DNA from: Fusarium oxysporum f. sp. lycopersici 4287
Taxonomy: Eukaryota; Ascomycota; Sordariomycetes; Hypocreales; Nectriaceae
Direction: 5' to 3'
Assembly (NCBI RefSeq): GCF_000149955.1
Contig: NC_030988.1
Coordinates: 1,126,167-1,190,166 of the forward strand
DNA length: 64,000 bases
The notes below the pieces were generated by a model, which ran no database searches, had not been told where the DNA came from, and worked only from the letters and a program-made list of their open reading frames with translations. The translations under genes were made by a program, and so were the position numbers. The first letter of the stretch is position 1; every line of letters begins with the position of its first letter. Below are positions 1-13,400 of the stretch, piece after piece.

Positions 1-867
1 CCGACCGTGGTCAGCTGGTCCAGGCATCGATCTGGCTGCTCAGCGTCGCTACCCAGCAGGCTGCTTCCTTCAGGTGTGCATATCCCCTGCGCAGCTACCT
101 AAGTTGTCGAGTTCGTCCTGGTCCAGGTAGTGCTTCGGTGCCAATTGACCAATGCAGTTACCATCCGCGGCACGCCTGCCACATGAGCCTATAACGGCGT
201 AGCCAAGCTCCCCGAATTAACCAGATGAGGCATGCATGCTCACCCATCGAGATGACGACCGAGGAAGCCAAGAATTTCTGGATGCCAACCTATGCGACAG
301 CACCCGAGTACACGAACTTGCCATCACTAACATGGCCTGACTTCCAACGATTAGGCCTCTTGACCTACCGTCGGGAGTTGGGCGGCGGAAGGAAGGAGAT
401 GGAAGAGTCCCTGATTAAGGTGGGCGCAGCTGACGTCTAATATCTGGAGTGAAAGCCCTCTGTGACAGTTGGCGAGGTGTTACGGTTAAGGAGGCTAGTG
501 GGCTTCATCATCAACAGTCTCTGCTCGCTGGCGTGCGTGCGGATAACACGAACACCGGACCTACTTCTATTTCTAGCATCAAATTTTACCAACTCACATC
601 GTTGCCCAATAATAAAATTGAGTTGGCGAAAACTAAAATTTTATTGAGTACGATGACGCACGGGACTGTAGAAAGATTTGATATAGGATTGGTTGTTCGG
701 ATACTTCAAATCATAATTTCAGGAATCTAGCTGGCTTGAAGTAACTTTATTGCAGAGAATACCGTACACAAGCTACAACTAGAAAACAATCGACCAACAC
801 ATCTGTTGCTGCTCTCATGCCCGCCGCTTCATTCGTCAAGCCGGAGGCTGTGAGTATCTGAAAACAA
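1..867. other. Gene-poor left edge
   Basis: No gene is recognised here. A plus-strand frame at 225-440 (71 codons) is open but matches no family I know and has no visible partner exon. Bases about 570-720 are AT-rich. The stretch may be the downstream flank of the decayed protease gene that ends at 868. Confidence 0.4.
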
Positions 868-3520
868 TCACATGGAGAGGCCGTGATGTCCCTCGCCTGC
901 TGCAGCTATCCCATTCTCATATGTGATCCGTTTCCAGCCTTTTGATTCCGATGGATCACGAGACCATACTGTGAGTGGAAAAAACCGTTCGTTCTTCTTC
1001 AAGGTGACGAAAGAGGGATTTCCCGAGTACTCTACCATGTTCATCTTGAAGTCTGTAGAAACACCAATTAAGTCATTATCTTAGATAAAGGGGTGGTACA
1101 AAGCTTACGTGTGTTGTGGGGAATCTTGGAAAGCATAGCTGTCAACGACTGTAGAGAAGTTACAGGTTTGTTATCGATATGTGTGATGAAAGCCATTGCA
1201 GTTACGTGATATGCATGTGCGGGCGAGCCGCGGTATGTGCAAGTAACGTAAACGTCGCTGGGCAGTTTCTCGATGGACTGCCTAACAGTGCGGTGTGGCC
1301 TCTGAACAACCAAGCCGTCAAAGCTTACAAGCTCAGTTGTTTCGAAATCATCTTCAAGAACGGTCTGAGCCTTGAAAGTGATTTGCTGACCCTTGCGTGA
1401 AATCACCACATTAAGAAATTCTTTCCCGTCCGTGGCTTCAAGGGCGGAGAGCTTAGTGACAAGATTGCCATCCAGACTAAGTAGGACATCCTCTTTTTGA
1501 AACTGATCAGGCAACTGGCCCCAAGTCCGTTCTACCTTGAACATGTAAGCGTCTGCAGGGTCGTTCTGGATCTTTTCGATCCACTCTTCAGAAACGCCTA
1601 TGGCTCTAGCGTCAATAATCTTGACAGGTTGAAGCTCGACGGGAAGTCTCCTGAGGCTTAAGTTTACTCCTTGACCGAGCTTTTCTGTATTCGGGGCGAT
1701 AATATGTGAGCTTATTCCAAGGTACTCCTTGATAGGGTCTGGGTCGCGATCGTCCACAATTCCATAAGTGATCTAGAGTCCTTGAACAGAACCATCCTCT
1801 GCGATAAGAAAACCAGTGTCGCACTCAGCACCGAGTCTCGTGTCCACACCAATCTTGTCGATGTTGACAGGACGAGCTCTGGGCGGGTACGGAGGTTTGC
1901 GTCAAATGGAATGACTTTAGTGACTGATGTAGAAGCATGTACAATCTCATCACTGCCGTTACATCCAACAAAGAAGATTCTCTGTCCTTCTGAGATAGCC
2001 TCTCTACTCAATCTTGCGCTCTTGACTGGGGGATGCACGAGATTCGTATCGTATTGAATGATGGCGTAGTGGTACCATGGATGATGGAACTTAACAGTTC
2101 CGGGGACTGAAAACGAGTCGGCAATCGTGACTTCAATGTCACACAATGTATTCGGTACTACAGTCCTGGATATGATGATGTAGCCGCCTGTAGTGTCGAT
2201 GACGAGTCCTAAGCCTGATGTCACATTCGCTGATAGCCCGTCAAGTGCAAGTAGCGTATAACATTTGACGCGAACCAAGCTGCTGATAGTTTTCGCAACT
2301 ACTTGGTCTATTATACGGGTAGAGGGCCTATGCGGTACGCGATGGCGCGCTTGCTGAACTGAAGGTGATGTATTTGCATGGACTTCAACGTCCCAATCGC
2401 CGGTCGTATCATTCCTCTTGAACATTTTCAACTTCTGGGACCAACCACGATTGATAGTCACAACAGCGGTTTCCAGGTTATACCGGCTATCGGGGTACCA
2501 GTATTTGATTGGGACTGAAGTTCCGACTGGGATCTCTTTCATAACTTGTACAAAAGCAACTAGGTTTGGTGTCCGATTGTGGTTGACACTATCAATGATC
2601 GCGAGTCTCCGGATTGGGTGGAGGAAATAACCAGGGTCGCTCACGAACACTCCGCTACAAGCGAGGCCGTATCTGTGAGCGACCTGATATGAGATATCGT
2701 GTAAGATAGTGCGATCAAAACTGAAGAAGCAACTAGGTGTGATTTCGTTGAGGTTCTGGACGGCGATGTCCTGCTCAATATCACACCCATGTCGCGCGAC
2801 AAGGACACTCACTGTCTGGCCGACGTTCTCATCGAGGACAGTGTTCAGGCAAAGGAACTGATCGACGAGCTTCCCATTAATCTTGATGAGAATATCTCCA
2901 GCTTCTAGTTTGCCATCTGATGGTCCTTCTGGCAGCACCTTTTCAGCTACAATGAGACCCTTTAGGTTAGGGAAAGTTTTGCGAAACAGACTCTCCCATT
3001 TATCACTAAGTCGGAGGTGCTGACAGCCAAGGAAAGGCTTGTGCTTGAAGACAGTCTGAATGTCGCCTCTCTTTACCTCTCCGCCATTCTGGATCTGCTT
3101 CAGTACGCGCTGTGGGGCGTCCAGGGGGAGAAAGTAGTCAGTTGAAGCATTGGAGATTCCACCGGCTTGAAGGCCGATAGCAAGGCCGTCGACGTTGAAA
3201 ACCGGACTTCCAGAGCTTCCGCTCGAGGCAGAAGCGTTTGCTTGGTAGTAGCATGTGTTAAAGTCGGTGTATTGTGAGTAGATAGGAGTATTTCGGTCGA
3301 CACGACTGATATAGCCAGACAAGATGCTCCCACTTTCACCGCTGTCGTTACCAATGAGCTTGATCTCCGTTCCGACTGTATTAAAGTGTTATCAAACGCT
3401 ATTACTGAACAGGTTGAAAGGTTACCTGTTGCAAGACCTGGAGCAAGTTCGACGGCAATGAGATCCATGTACTTGACCGATGCTGAATTAGAAGTATTGA
3501 TACCAGTATCATCTATGTCT
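868..3520 (-). pseudogene. Decayed Nma111-type (HtrA-like, PDZ-containing) serine protease
   Basis: Family knowledge: Nma111 proteins are nuclear HtrA-like serine proteases with several PDZ domains, linked to yeast apoptosis and lipid homeostasis. Here the frame GTEIKLIGNDSGE..LSGYISRVDRNTP, the catalytic-serine box SSGSSGSPVFNVDG and the later PDZ parts (IGVSEEWIEKIQNDP) are clear. Two introns fit: 3375-3425 and 1053-1108. The last exon reads FKMNMVEYSGNPSF to GLSM and stops at 868. The gene is broken in three ways. The N-terminal half, which holds the catalytic His and Asp, is absent beyond about 3520. The frame shifts near 1885. A TAG at 1773-1775 interrupts what looks like L-W-ITYGIVDD, a G-to-A type change. 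Upstream it abuts a LINE in the same orientation. It should not make active protease. Confidence 0.85.
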
Positions 3521-3524
3521 CCAT

Positions 3525-6500
3525 GCTTGTGAATGTTCCTATGATCGTCTGCGCTCCTACCCTTTGCCTCCAATGGATGGCATGTGACGGAACCGTATTA
3601 CACCCATACATCTAGACATTGGCGGCGTAGTCCACAACCGGAGCTACGATGGCTGTAAAAGGCTGTCTGGTTGTACAAGGAGCTACCCCTGTCAGTCATT
3701 TCAACTCTATCGCCTTTTGCGATGTTCTGCTTTCAGTAAAGGCGCAGGTCCATAATGACTCCAAGAACCTTGATTTGATCCCTTGGAACGACCATCTTGC
3801 CCTTAATGGTGAAGAATTCCGAGTCTATTCTGCCTGTGTATCGCGTGAAATGTATCATCGTCATCTTCTCCGCTTCAACTATTGCGCCGCTGCGTCTCTC
3901 CCAGTCGAGAGCTTTGTCAATTATCGCTTGTATCCCTCCCCGGTTGCTTTTCGCCATTGGTCCACATATCCAAGCAGTGTAGGCGTCCACGAACGCAATG
4001 GCTCCACCATTCCGGTCGATCTGGGTTTGCACCAGATCTGCATTGAAGAACAGAGGCGGCATCGCGACGAAAGAGATCCTTGCGGGAGTCCTTCTTATGG
4101 TAGCAGTCTGCTCTCAGAACTTTGACCATTGATCATAATGGTTGCAGTCCGCTCGGAGCAAAATGCATCAACCCATCGCAGGAGGCCCTTTGGAATCCTT
4201 CTTGTCTCCATACGCTGCAATGGTCTCAAGTTGAATACGCCATTGTATACTCCGCTCACTTCGAAACTGACAAGACTCACAACATGACCATTCTAAGAAG
4301 ATGTGTCCTTGTAGAAATACGAGGGCTTATTCTGCTGATCGCTGCTTGGGCGAGCCAATGTGATCGGACGGGAGGAGCCCGTGAGCTTCTACAGCGTAGG
4401 GGACTCTCTCAGCCATAACGGACTCCAACACCTTGTCCAACGTGGCTAGAAGCGAGATCGGTCTGCAGGTTTTCGCGATCGTATGGTCATCTTTACCTAG
4501 CTTCTTGGGCGGTAAATGATATGGGCATGCGTCCAGTGTTTCAGTATCATGTCTCCCTCTAATGATGCTTGGAAGATGTCAAGGATATCGTGCTTCACCA
4601 ACCGCCAGTCCTGCTTCCAGACGATCGCTGGTAGTTTGTCTTCTGTTGGCGCCTGCCACGACTTGCAGTCGACGCTCTGTTTCTTCTGCAGACAACTTAG
4701 GCATCAATAGTGGAGCTCTCTGTTGCTTGGATCCTTCATCGTCGACATTGTTTGGCAATGGCGGAAAGAACCTGGCTAGAAGTTCTTCGGCTTGTTCCCG
4801 ATGATCTGTCGTTTTCGTTCCGTCTTCTCTCGTGACCTGTGCAGTCATCGAAAAGCTCTCTTATCTTTAGACTTCGGATATTTAGCCGCCTTCCAGATGT
4901 TGTCGTTGTCCGCTAGGAAATCCTTGCAGTGGTTCATCTTGCGTTATCGGATGGCATCGTGATGTTCCTTCGCCGCCACGGTTCCTAAACCCTCGAGGTT
5001 TCAGGGGTTCTGACCAGCACATCTTGCCGCTCGCGCCCTGTTCCTACAGTATGTGCAAGCATATCGCAGCTGGGTGAGATCGTCGGTCCGCCGCCGTTTT
5101 ACGTATAAGGTGGTTTGACTCTAGGTGTCAAGGCCTAGGCGACTTCCGAAACCGTCAACGTCAATTTGTTCATCTTCTGCAGCACCCTGTTTCTCATCAG
5201 GTTATCCCTTACTCTATCCACAATCCTATTCTTGATATCCTTCTTGGGTGCATTAGTAAACAGGAGTCTTTCGTCCTGTTTCGACGCCGGAACTGAGATA
5301 TCAAACACTGTCTCTATCATGGGATGATCTGATCCTTGCTACGTACCATGCAACGCACCTTTGATACGTGCGTCCGCAGGCTGCCCAAAAGACAGAAACC
5401 AAGTCCATTTTTCCCACAGTTTCCGCTTTCCCATGTATTTGCGCCTCGCTGGAGAGGGCTTCGAAGCATGAATTCGCTCATCAAGTCGATAATCCATCAC
5501 GCCCTGTTTTGCCACCGATACATCGTCTCCACTCTACATCTGGCCGTGCCAGTTGAAGTTGCCGGTAACCACCCCATCCACCGCCCTTCCTGGCCTTCGC
5601 CTCACGTCAGTGATAGCCCTGCCAAGCTTTCTGTATGTGTCCTGTAGAGCTTGGGCATTTCAACAGGGTGGACCGACGCCATGAAGACCAGACGCTCTAG
5701 CAGGCGAATGACCGCCGCAGTCACATCTAAGGACTCTACTAACACCTGCTCTGCCTCCACCTCTTTGTTCGCCAAAAGGAATACTCTGTATCACCCATCT
5801 ACCTTCTCTCTCAGTCGTCAGCGCCACCTTGAGTCACCCGTGATGCCCCATTGGCACCGTCAGCTGCTTTCCTTGGATCTGTCGTGCTTGGGGTTCTTGG
5901 ATGGCCAACACTGCTACATCCCGAATATCCTTGTGGTTGATCAGACTCTCGTGTGCCGGTCCTTGTTTCCTCACATTCGGCTGCAACAGCCGGAACATGT
6001 TGCTCATACGATGTTGGATAGAACTTCTGATTGGTTCTGCTGTGTGACTCATGAGAGCCGCCGCATGGAACACATCTTCGGGATCATTTCCGTGCATCTG
6101 CAACGAGGGTAACCTCCTCGTGTACACTTGCCGCAGACTTGAGGTCGCTCGCACTGATACATTTCGGTTCGTGATCTGTTGGCAGTTATAGCATTGTTTT
6201 ACGCGGTCGCGACGTTCAAGCACTCTTGTGGTGTCGAACTCTCCTCCAGCCACGAAAGTCCTTCGCCGATGAATTCTTTGGCTTCGGGGCGCTTCTTGAA
6301 GTATACGACCATGGAGCCGTAAACCTTGAGATCGTCTCGCCTACCGAGCTATGCTACTTTCGCTAACTCGGTATCACTCTCTCGGCCAAGAGTCTCAAAG
6401 ACTTCTACTCGAACTTCGTTGATCTCGTTTGGTGTCGTATTGCGGCTGACAGTGTCCACTTTAATCGGGAGAGATCGTCTCGTAGGACGCAGGTTCCGAT

Positions 6501-7221
6501 GTTCTTGGGCTCCTAAGCACGGCTCGGCATCGTCACATGGAGTGATCTAGTTCGGCCTGGGTTTGATTCTCCACTGTCGCTCGGATCGTCCCGGCCAAGC
6601 GCCTGGTATCGTCATGTATTCGCGAAATATCAATCGTGCAGTACAGAGTCTTAATCGTGGGGACGAGAGGAACGGTCGAGGTCGCGGTTCCGGGAGCGGC
6701 TTAGGGCATACATATCGAGGGTCGTGTCACGGCATCATATGATCGTTGGGGTTCATCCGTTGCACTCATCGCGATGGTTTTGAGCTGCTCGTGGACCGGC
6801 TGTCGTTCTTCAGTCATCTATTCCTTCATCTCGTCCATGGTGTCTTCCAGTTTTACAAGAGCCTCCGACAGTCCCTCGTTATGTCTATCTGTCTCTTCAA
6901 CGCTTCCCGTGATCTTTGAGTCTCCCTGCGCGACTCCCCCGGGAAATCCAGCGACTTCTGCAGCATTGCCCTTCCATCGCTACTACTGCTGCTGCTGCCG
7001 CTACTCTTGTGGGTTTCGGTCGGTTTATGTTTTTATTGTTCGATCGGTACGTTTCATGTCGTTTTTCGGGTAGCCATTCGCATTTCTGCCACACCATCTT
7101 CTAGTTGCGCGTGGTGTCTCGACTTTGCTCGTCGATCTCACCACTCGACTCGATCTTTTTGACGTCAAAAAGGGGTGTCATCATGCTCCACCACGATCTC
7201 GGCTCCTATTGGATCCGCCAT
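3525..7221 (-). mobile_element. Degenerate Tad-type LINE, 3'-truncated
   Basis: Read on the minus strand from 7221, a gag-like ORF1 starts MADPIGAEIVVEHDD. A zinc-knuckle remnant (VKQCYNCQQI) lies near 6200, the endonuclease start (DVAVLAIQEPQARQIQG) near 5900, and the linker before the reverse transcriptase (EEQAEELLARFFPPLP) near 4790. Reverse transcriptase blocks follow: IPKGLLRWVDAFCSERTATI near 4160 and the palm strand AIAFVDAYTAWICGP near 3980. The tail FTAIVAPVVDYAANV is at about 3600-3680. Frames are broken many times. The catalytic YVDD-like box reads FVDAY, so the second aspartate is lost. The RNase H region expected after this is missing because the element ends where the protease pseudogene begins. 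The element is not autonomous. Confidence 0.85.
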
Positions 7222-10200
7222 AGTGGCAAGCTAACTAGCCTCCATACCTATAGGTTAGGTACCAACCTGTCGCCTACGGAGCTTTGTAAATGAATCTGAT
7301 CCTATGTTGGCGAACAATTACAATGCCTATAAGAGGCGACTCTATGGGGAGGGCACTCTAGTCACGTATGTCAAGAAGTATCGAGAATTGTATTCTTGTT
7401 CTTGGTTCCTATTTTACAAAAACTACACTAGCCACATTGTTGCCATCTAGTTATGTTTCAACCATGAGGCTCCCCAAGTTCGCATTGTGCATGCATCCAA
7501 CAGAGCAAAGTCGTTGCATCAAGCCTTGTAGCCTCACAGTTACATTTCTTACCTTATAAATCACCAGCTTTATCCAGTGTGCGGTCTCTAGTGCCAATGG
7601 TATTTCCGTTGGTATTTAGTGCACAGTTACAAGTTCAACTCTTGTTGCCCTGAGATTAGCCCAATGCGTAGACCTTCTGTAATTACGAGGCTCTTCTAAG
7701 ATAATGTAGTAGTGATTTCGCTTTGTGTAGTTGCAATTCACGAGCAGCAGACCCTGATGAAATCACATTCAGGCTCTGCATATCGTGACTGCCCTAGCAG
7801 CAAACGGGCTATCCTGCACGATAGGCTTCAAATTACCATGGCCCAGCAATAACATTGCCTTACGGCGCTGGATATTATAAATACTAGAGCACAAAATACA
7901 GTTATGGTTTTAGGTTTGTTCACTAGATCTTGACTTCTGCTGGGATCATTTAGTACCATCTATTCCCACTGATTGTGTTTATCTGTTGGGAAATGACCAG
8001 AACACCGCTAATAATTGACTATGCACATATCCTGTTTCTCTATTCTATTCAGGCCAAACTCTGGTTGGCGTCGTACTCACGATGTGACCTTCATATAGCT
8101 TAATATCACTAACCTGCATTCACACAAGTCTTTTCCATGGGCCTTTGGTGCAGCAAAGCTCCATGGCGCGAGCATTTCTAACGTTTGCCCGCCTAAGATA
8201 ATGCAAACGACTTCTACTATCGTGTAGACAGACCTATAGTAACGATTATTACTACTTTCTTTTGGTCGTAGTGGGCAACTTGAGGAGCATTGTCACGATG
8301 CAGCCAGATGGTGCGTGAAGTCCAGTCGTTACTCCACATCCGATACGGAAGTGGCGGAGCGGCACAAGCCGGTCTTGAGGCCCCGCTTCCTGCTCCGATA
8401 CTAATCGGTCTTGTGGGTCGAAGTCAAAGTGAAGCACCAGTAGTACTCCAAATTTTCGGGTCGGCGATCTTTCCTTTTCTTGGTAGCCCAATGTTCTGGG
8501 AAGTCTTTTGCTATTTTGCTAGTCTCATGACAAACTTAATCTTATCTCGTGGTGTTACCATGCGTTGAGGATGTAGTATGCGGTAAAAGGGTCGGCTCAC
8601 CGTGGAGAGGAAGACGAGAAACTGGTAGTCCAGGTTCGAAAAAATGAGTCTCTGTACATCGTTGGGGAGTCGTTTCAGTAAAGATGGTTTGGTAGCTTGA
8701 AGAACTTTGGGTAGCCAGGCTGGACAACTCGATGCATACTTCTGGGGGGGGAATATGAAGGGCGATCGAGCTCAGGTTTAAATGTTCTGCCAACGGTGCC
8801 AGTATGTCGCTTTTTATGATAGAACGTATGACGGAGGAAGTGAAATGTGAGTGGCAATGTGTGGCATCTCAAGTTCCCTTCTGCAGGAGTGATGCGCTCT
8901 CTTTCACTGGCGATCATCGAATGTAGTAATATGGAAAGCCTTGTCTCCTTGAGCAGAGGAAATTCACAAACATTAGAAACCCTCATGAGAAGGGCGCCGC
9001 TGGTGGGGGGCTTGTTTAGTACAGGCTGTCCATCGCCGGGGCAGACGGAATGCGGGTCTGTACGGAGTAGTGAAGAAGCAAAAAACTCTGAGGCCATGGA
9101 TGTACTCGAGTACAAAGGGAATGACGCAAGCTTAACAGCCACTGCGGCACGGAAGCGACGACGGATCCCCACCTATATGCAGTGGTGTACCTCGCTAAGC
9201 ACGGCCCTCGTTCTTCACCAAAACCAGATAACGTTCGTTGTAGAGAGGTTTTCCTCGCCTCCAGCCCTAAAACGCAATGCAGGAACGCGTTTCACGCAAA
9301 CTGCGGGAATGACAATCTCTGACGTCATCCCGATCGCTTCTCGGGTTTTGCGCCAGCAGAAAGAGCATCCAGCGACCCCTCACAACAGCTTCACAAGCTG
9401 GTGGGTTTGCGGAGTAGTATCTAATGTTGGCGCAAATCTCGCATTGCCGGTGCACATCCAACCATCTCGAATCGTGGGCCATTGAACATGTACTCGGTTT
9501 GTGATTCACGACAGGAGCAACAAGGTTTTCATGGACCTCAGGGCACCCTTGAACTAGGCAAATCATTACAATTCCCCTAGAGTAGTATGTTGTTGCCAAC
9601 CGCCCTAACTTGACGACAGGAGCAATGCGAATGAGCTGGCTCTGTAGTGATGACGACTCTTTTCTTAATTTAAAGGTCCTGATTTGATACCATCGACTAT
9701 ATTGTCCTCCACTGCAGTTCTATTCGCTCGTACTTGTCTCACTAATATCAAACATGCCGTTAGAAACATAGTCAACTTCAACTCCGACGAGTACGGCGTT
9801 ATGCTTTTTGGCCCTACGTTGCAAAGTCCAGCCAGAATGGAACACCAATCGTAGTTCAAGATATCTCGGAAACTCTTGCCTTGCATTATGAAATCAAAAG
9901 CGTTGATGGCCAACCAAGCCTCGGGCCCGTTGTGATGTGTCCATGAAATCGTAGTTTACAATGATCAGATGCATTGCGATAGGGGTGTAGAGTGATGTTA
10001 CTCAAGTTGGAGCCCCATGGTCTGGGTCGCCATACTTAATGGGCTGGTCGTCGATACCATCAAAGTTTTGGCCGAGGAGGAGCCTCCCAGTACTACGGCA
10101 TTCATCATACCTCAACATTAAGTTACCAGGGCAATTGTTAAAGCCACAAACTGGCACAAAACTCGATCTAGGAGAGAGAACTGCTAGAAGCAACAACCAT

Positions 10201-10424
10201 ACACTTACTGAAGTGGACATTCCGTGAAGCGGAGGAGATAGACGACTTGTATATCCAGACGTATCCCCGAATGGCAAAAGGAGGCGCCATTATGTCTTCT
10301 TCAACTTCATTGCGAAGCATGCCGCCCAATGAACGTTCCTAATATCAATATGTCATAATCCCTTCGCCTGGCCCATTTGAAAACTCGCAAAGTCCGCATA
10401 AATTGATTCCGAATAATGGTAACC
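7222..10424. other. Gene-poor spacer with unassigned open frames
   Basis: About 3.2 kb with no recognised gene. At 8675-9485 overlapping open frames run on both strands (212 codons plus, 165 codons minus). They shadow each other and match nothing known to me. Minus-strand frames at 9267-9599, 9665-9913 and 10002-10277 are also unassigned. Some could be fragments of a lost gene; none carries a recognisable motif. Confidence 0.4.
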
Positions 10425-13400
10425 TCATGAATAATGCCTCATGCTTGACACCCCTTCTAATGAGAGTAAAATGAACCTCTGTGAAATTCTATTGAATGTT
10501 GATTAGTACCCAGCTTGCCACTCTGGCCGAAAGTCCGAACCATCAACTGACACATACCTTTTTATCATCTACCCAGCTGGCTTGTCTAGACGACTTGAAG
10601 TTGCCTACGATTATACCAGCATCTCTAGCAGCCATACCACGATTAGCTGCGGCATATTTGGATAATAGCTCCACTACTTCACCAATCCAGTTCGGTAGGG
10701 GTGCATCGTCTCGGACCGATGCGGTGACCAAAGCCCCCAATTCTAGGACTGCAGCGTGATGCTCTATGCCAGGAATGGCCTCCGCCCCATCAGCGTGGCG
10801 CTGTTGCCTCGACATTGGCTTGATTTTGAGCTTCCTCGTGCATTCACCTTTAATGTGTGTTATGATGGGATCGCGAATTCGACGAGGTAGGCGACCAATC
10901 ATACTAACAAGCACAAGTCTTGCTACCTGGCGTACCTCAGGTGCCTTGTCAACCAATTTCTCAGACACAGCTCTAAGTAGAGCTGTTCTTTCATCAGCCC
11001 TCGTAAGAAAAGGGCTCATGGCGGAGACTGTACCCATGTTGGCCAAAGCGTACGCTCGTTGACGCCAGCTTGCCTTCATGCTGCTAAGCTCGATCAAAGT
11101 CTTGACGAAGGCTGAAACCTGGCCACATGGAAAGGGAATATAAGGTAATCGCATAAATAGATCCAATGGAAGTATGTGAAATTCAACATCTCCTTCAACG
11201 TCCATCATGTGCGACAGCTCTTCCATAATCGGCGTAGCAAGGAAGGGCACAAGCTGCGTACACATGTGGGACCTGAGCGTGCAATCAAGCCACGTCAATA
11301 CAGTTCGGGAGCCCGATTTGTACGATTCGGAATCTTGGCTAATACGCCATTCTTTCAGCTGATCGAATACTTGTTTCATGGTTGCTTTGAACTGTTGCGT
11401 CGGCTTATAAGGCAAGATGCCAGTGTCTGAAGTATTCTTGTTGATCTCTAAAAGCTTGCTCACGCTTTCGAATGACTCGTGATATTGGGTCCTGTGTATT
11501 TCAGACAGAAGTCTGCCTATCTCCTGGCAGACTGTTGGGTGAGGATTATTCATATGTTTGAGAAGGTTATCGAGGATCTGTTGTCGGGGTTCAAAATGCC
11601 AGCCAAAGTTGTTGAAAAGTAATTCAAGTAACTTGATCGTGGACTGGTCAGTGAAAATAGAGTTATGTTTCTTGCCTAGCCGCAATGTCTTGAGACTGTC
11701 CACGATACGATAGCAACGCCGAGGATCCCTGTCGACGGTAATCACATCTAGGCAGCCCAGCCAGCTTTCCAAATTCCCAGGGCTCAAGTTGTTCGTAACA
11801 ACTTTTAGTATGAAGGGCGCAGCGTACTCATAAATTCGATCTTGGGTCGATAAAGGCTGATCATGGCAGCTTTTAACCAAAGCACCAACGATCTTTGACG
11901 CTACCCGGTGTCGGTCATTATCATTGCCATCTCCAAAAACCATTTGCGTCAATTCTTTCACATCCTCCAGACTGATTCCCGTCTTGCCTTCATGCATAAG
12001 ATAGAATACATGTACCAAGAGATCTAGGCAGTCTGAACGGCATGAATTCGGCTCCTCTTGCTCGAGATGATTGAAAAGATCAGAAAGCCACTTGTGGTCC
12101 AAGCGCTGCCCTATGTCGTCGAGAAGTGATGTCGCCTCTTCATCGTAGGAGTTGAACGAGAGAGGCTCGGCTTTGTACGAGGTGAACTTCTTGCCCCAAA
12201 CGAGCCAGCCGGGGTAACCAGCATCTACCATATAGAGTGGAGTCTCCGATTTCTTGAATGCCTCGAGAAAGTCATCGGTGAAATTTCCGTCGCCCTTTCG
12301 GACCAGGACTTCGGAGCGGTTCTTGTCATTCACATGCTGGCCGAAAAGATAGTTATGGTATCTGTAACCACATAAGGCTTGCTCGCGCATTTTGAAAAGC
12401 ACGACAGTGAAGGCCTGGAGGTAATGGACTCGAAGATATGGAACAGGGTTATTCGTACCCCTGATCACAAGATGAACGAACTCTCGAGGTGGCGTTGTGG
12501 AAAACCGAAGGCACAAATTGGTGGCAAAGACTAAGCATAGGTGAGCAGTCGTCTGATTCGCGCTTTTGGACCGTCGTGTCAGTTCTAAGCCCAAGCTGGC
12601 CTGGGACTCTTCTACCTCCTTCTGACGTTGTTGGCTTAACTTGCGTCGACTTCGAATGGCGAATGAGACATCTTCGGGGGGTTTGATTTCTTCCACGACT
12701 TCATCATCCGCCAGCGTTGGATGCTCGAGGAGCTTTCCAAATTCAGCTAGGTTCTCGGAAGCCAATTCAACAAGCATTTGAATCTTAGGTTTATCAATAC
12801 CTGCAGCATCAATATACAATCTTATGGCTTCAGAAGCCAAGCCCCAGTTCAACATGACTGTTCTCGCGAAAAGATTGGGCCGACGAGCGAAGGCACATAG
12901 GCCTGCTTCGATTCTGCTCTCAACGCCATCCTCAAGCGCTTGTTTGAAATGCCGAAGGAAGGCAGATGCCGCTTTTTCTTTGCCTCCAATAAAGTGGGCT
13001 GCCATTTTGTTTAGAGTTAATTGAGCAGCAACTTGTACATCTCCATAAAGAGAGAAAATACAATTGGCGAGATGGTTCACCAGTTGTTTATCTAGCTCAG
13101 TCATGCGTCTTGCAGCAGTGTTATTGTTGCGTCGGTCAAGCTGATATACTTCCATGCGCTTGACAAGAAGTGGCCGGGGGTACGGTTTCCTTAGACCCGG
13201 AATGAAGAAGTCATAAGTGTCATTTTCGTAGATGCCGTGATGATATTGAAAAAGAGGCGTGGTCCTGGTAATACCAACATCCACGGCCCAAGCGACGGTA
13301 GCATAGCAGAGTGTTACATGAGATGTTGGATCGGTGTTTTGAGACTCGCTGAGGAATTTGTGACACTTGAGAATAAGAGAGCCGATATCCTCACGGCACT

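Noticed and set aside
8675..9485. Long overlapping open frames on both strands (212 and 165 codons)
   Set aside because: They overlap antisense, have no recognised motif and no splice partners. Most likely chance openness in GC-balanced DNA.
10345..10488. Longer 47-residue last exon for the BLM10-type gene
   Set aside because: It is in phase, but it lacks the penultimate Tyr and reads like intergenic sequence. The acceptor ten bases further on gives a better tail.
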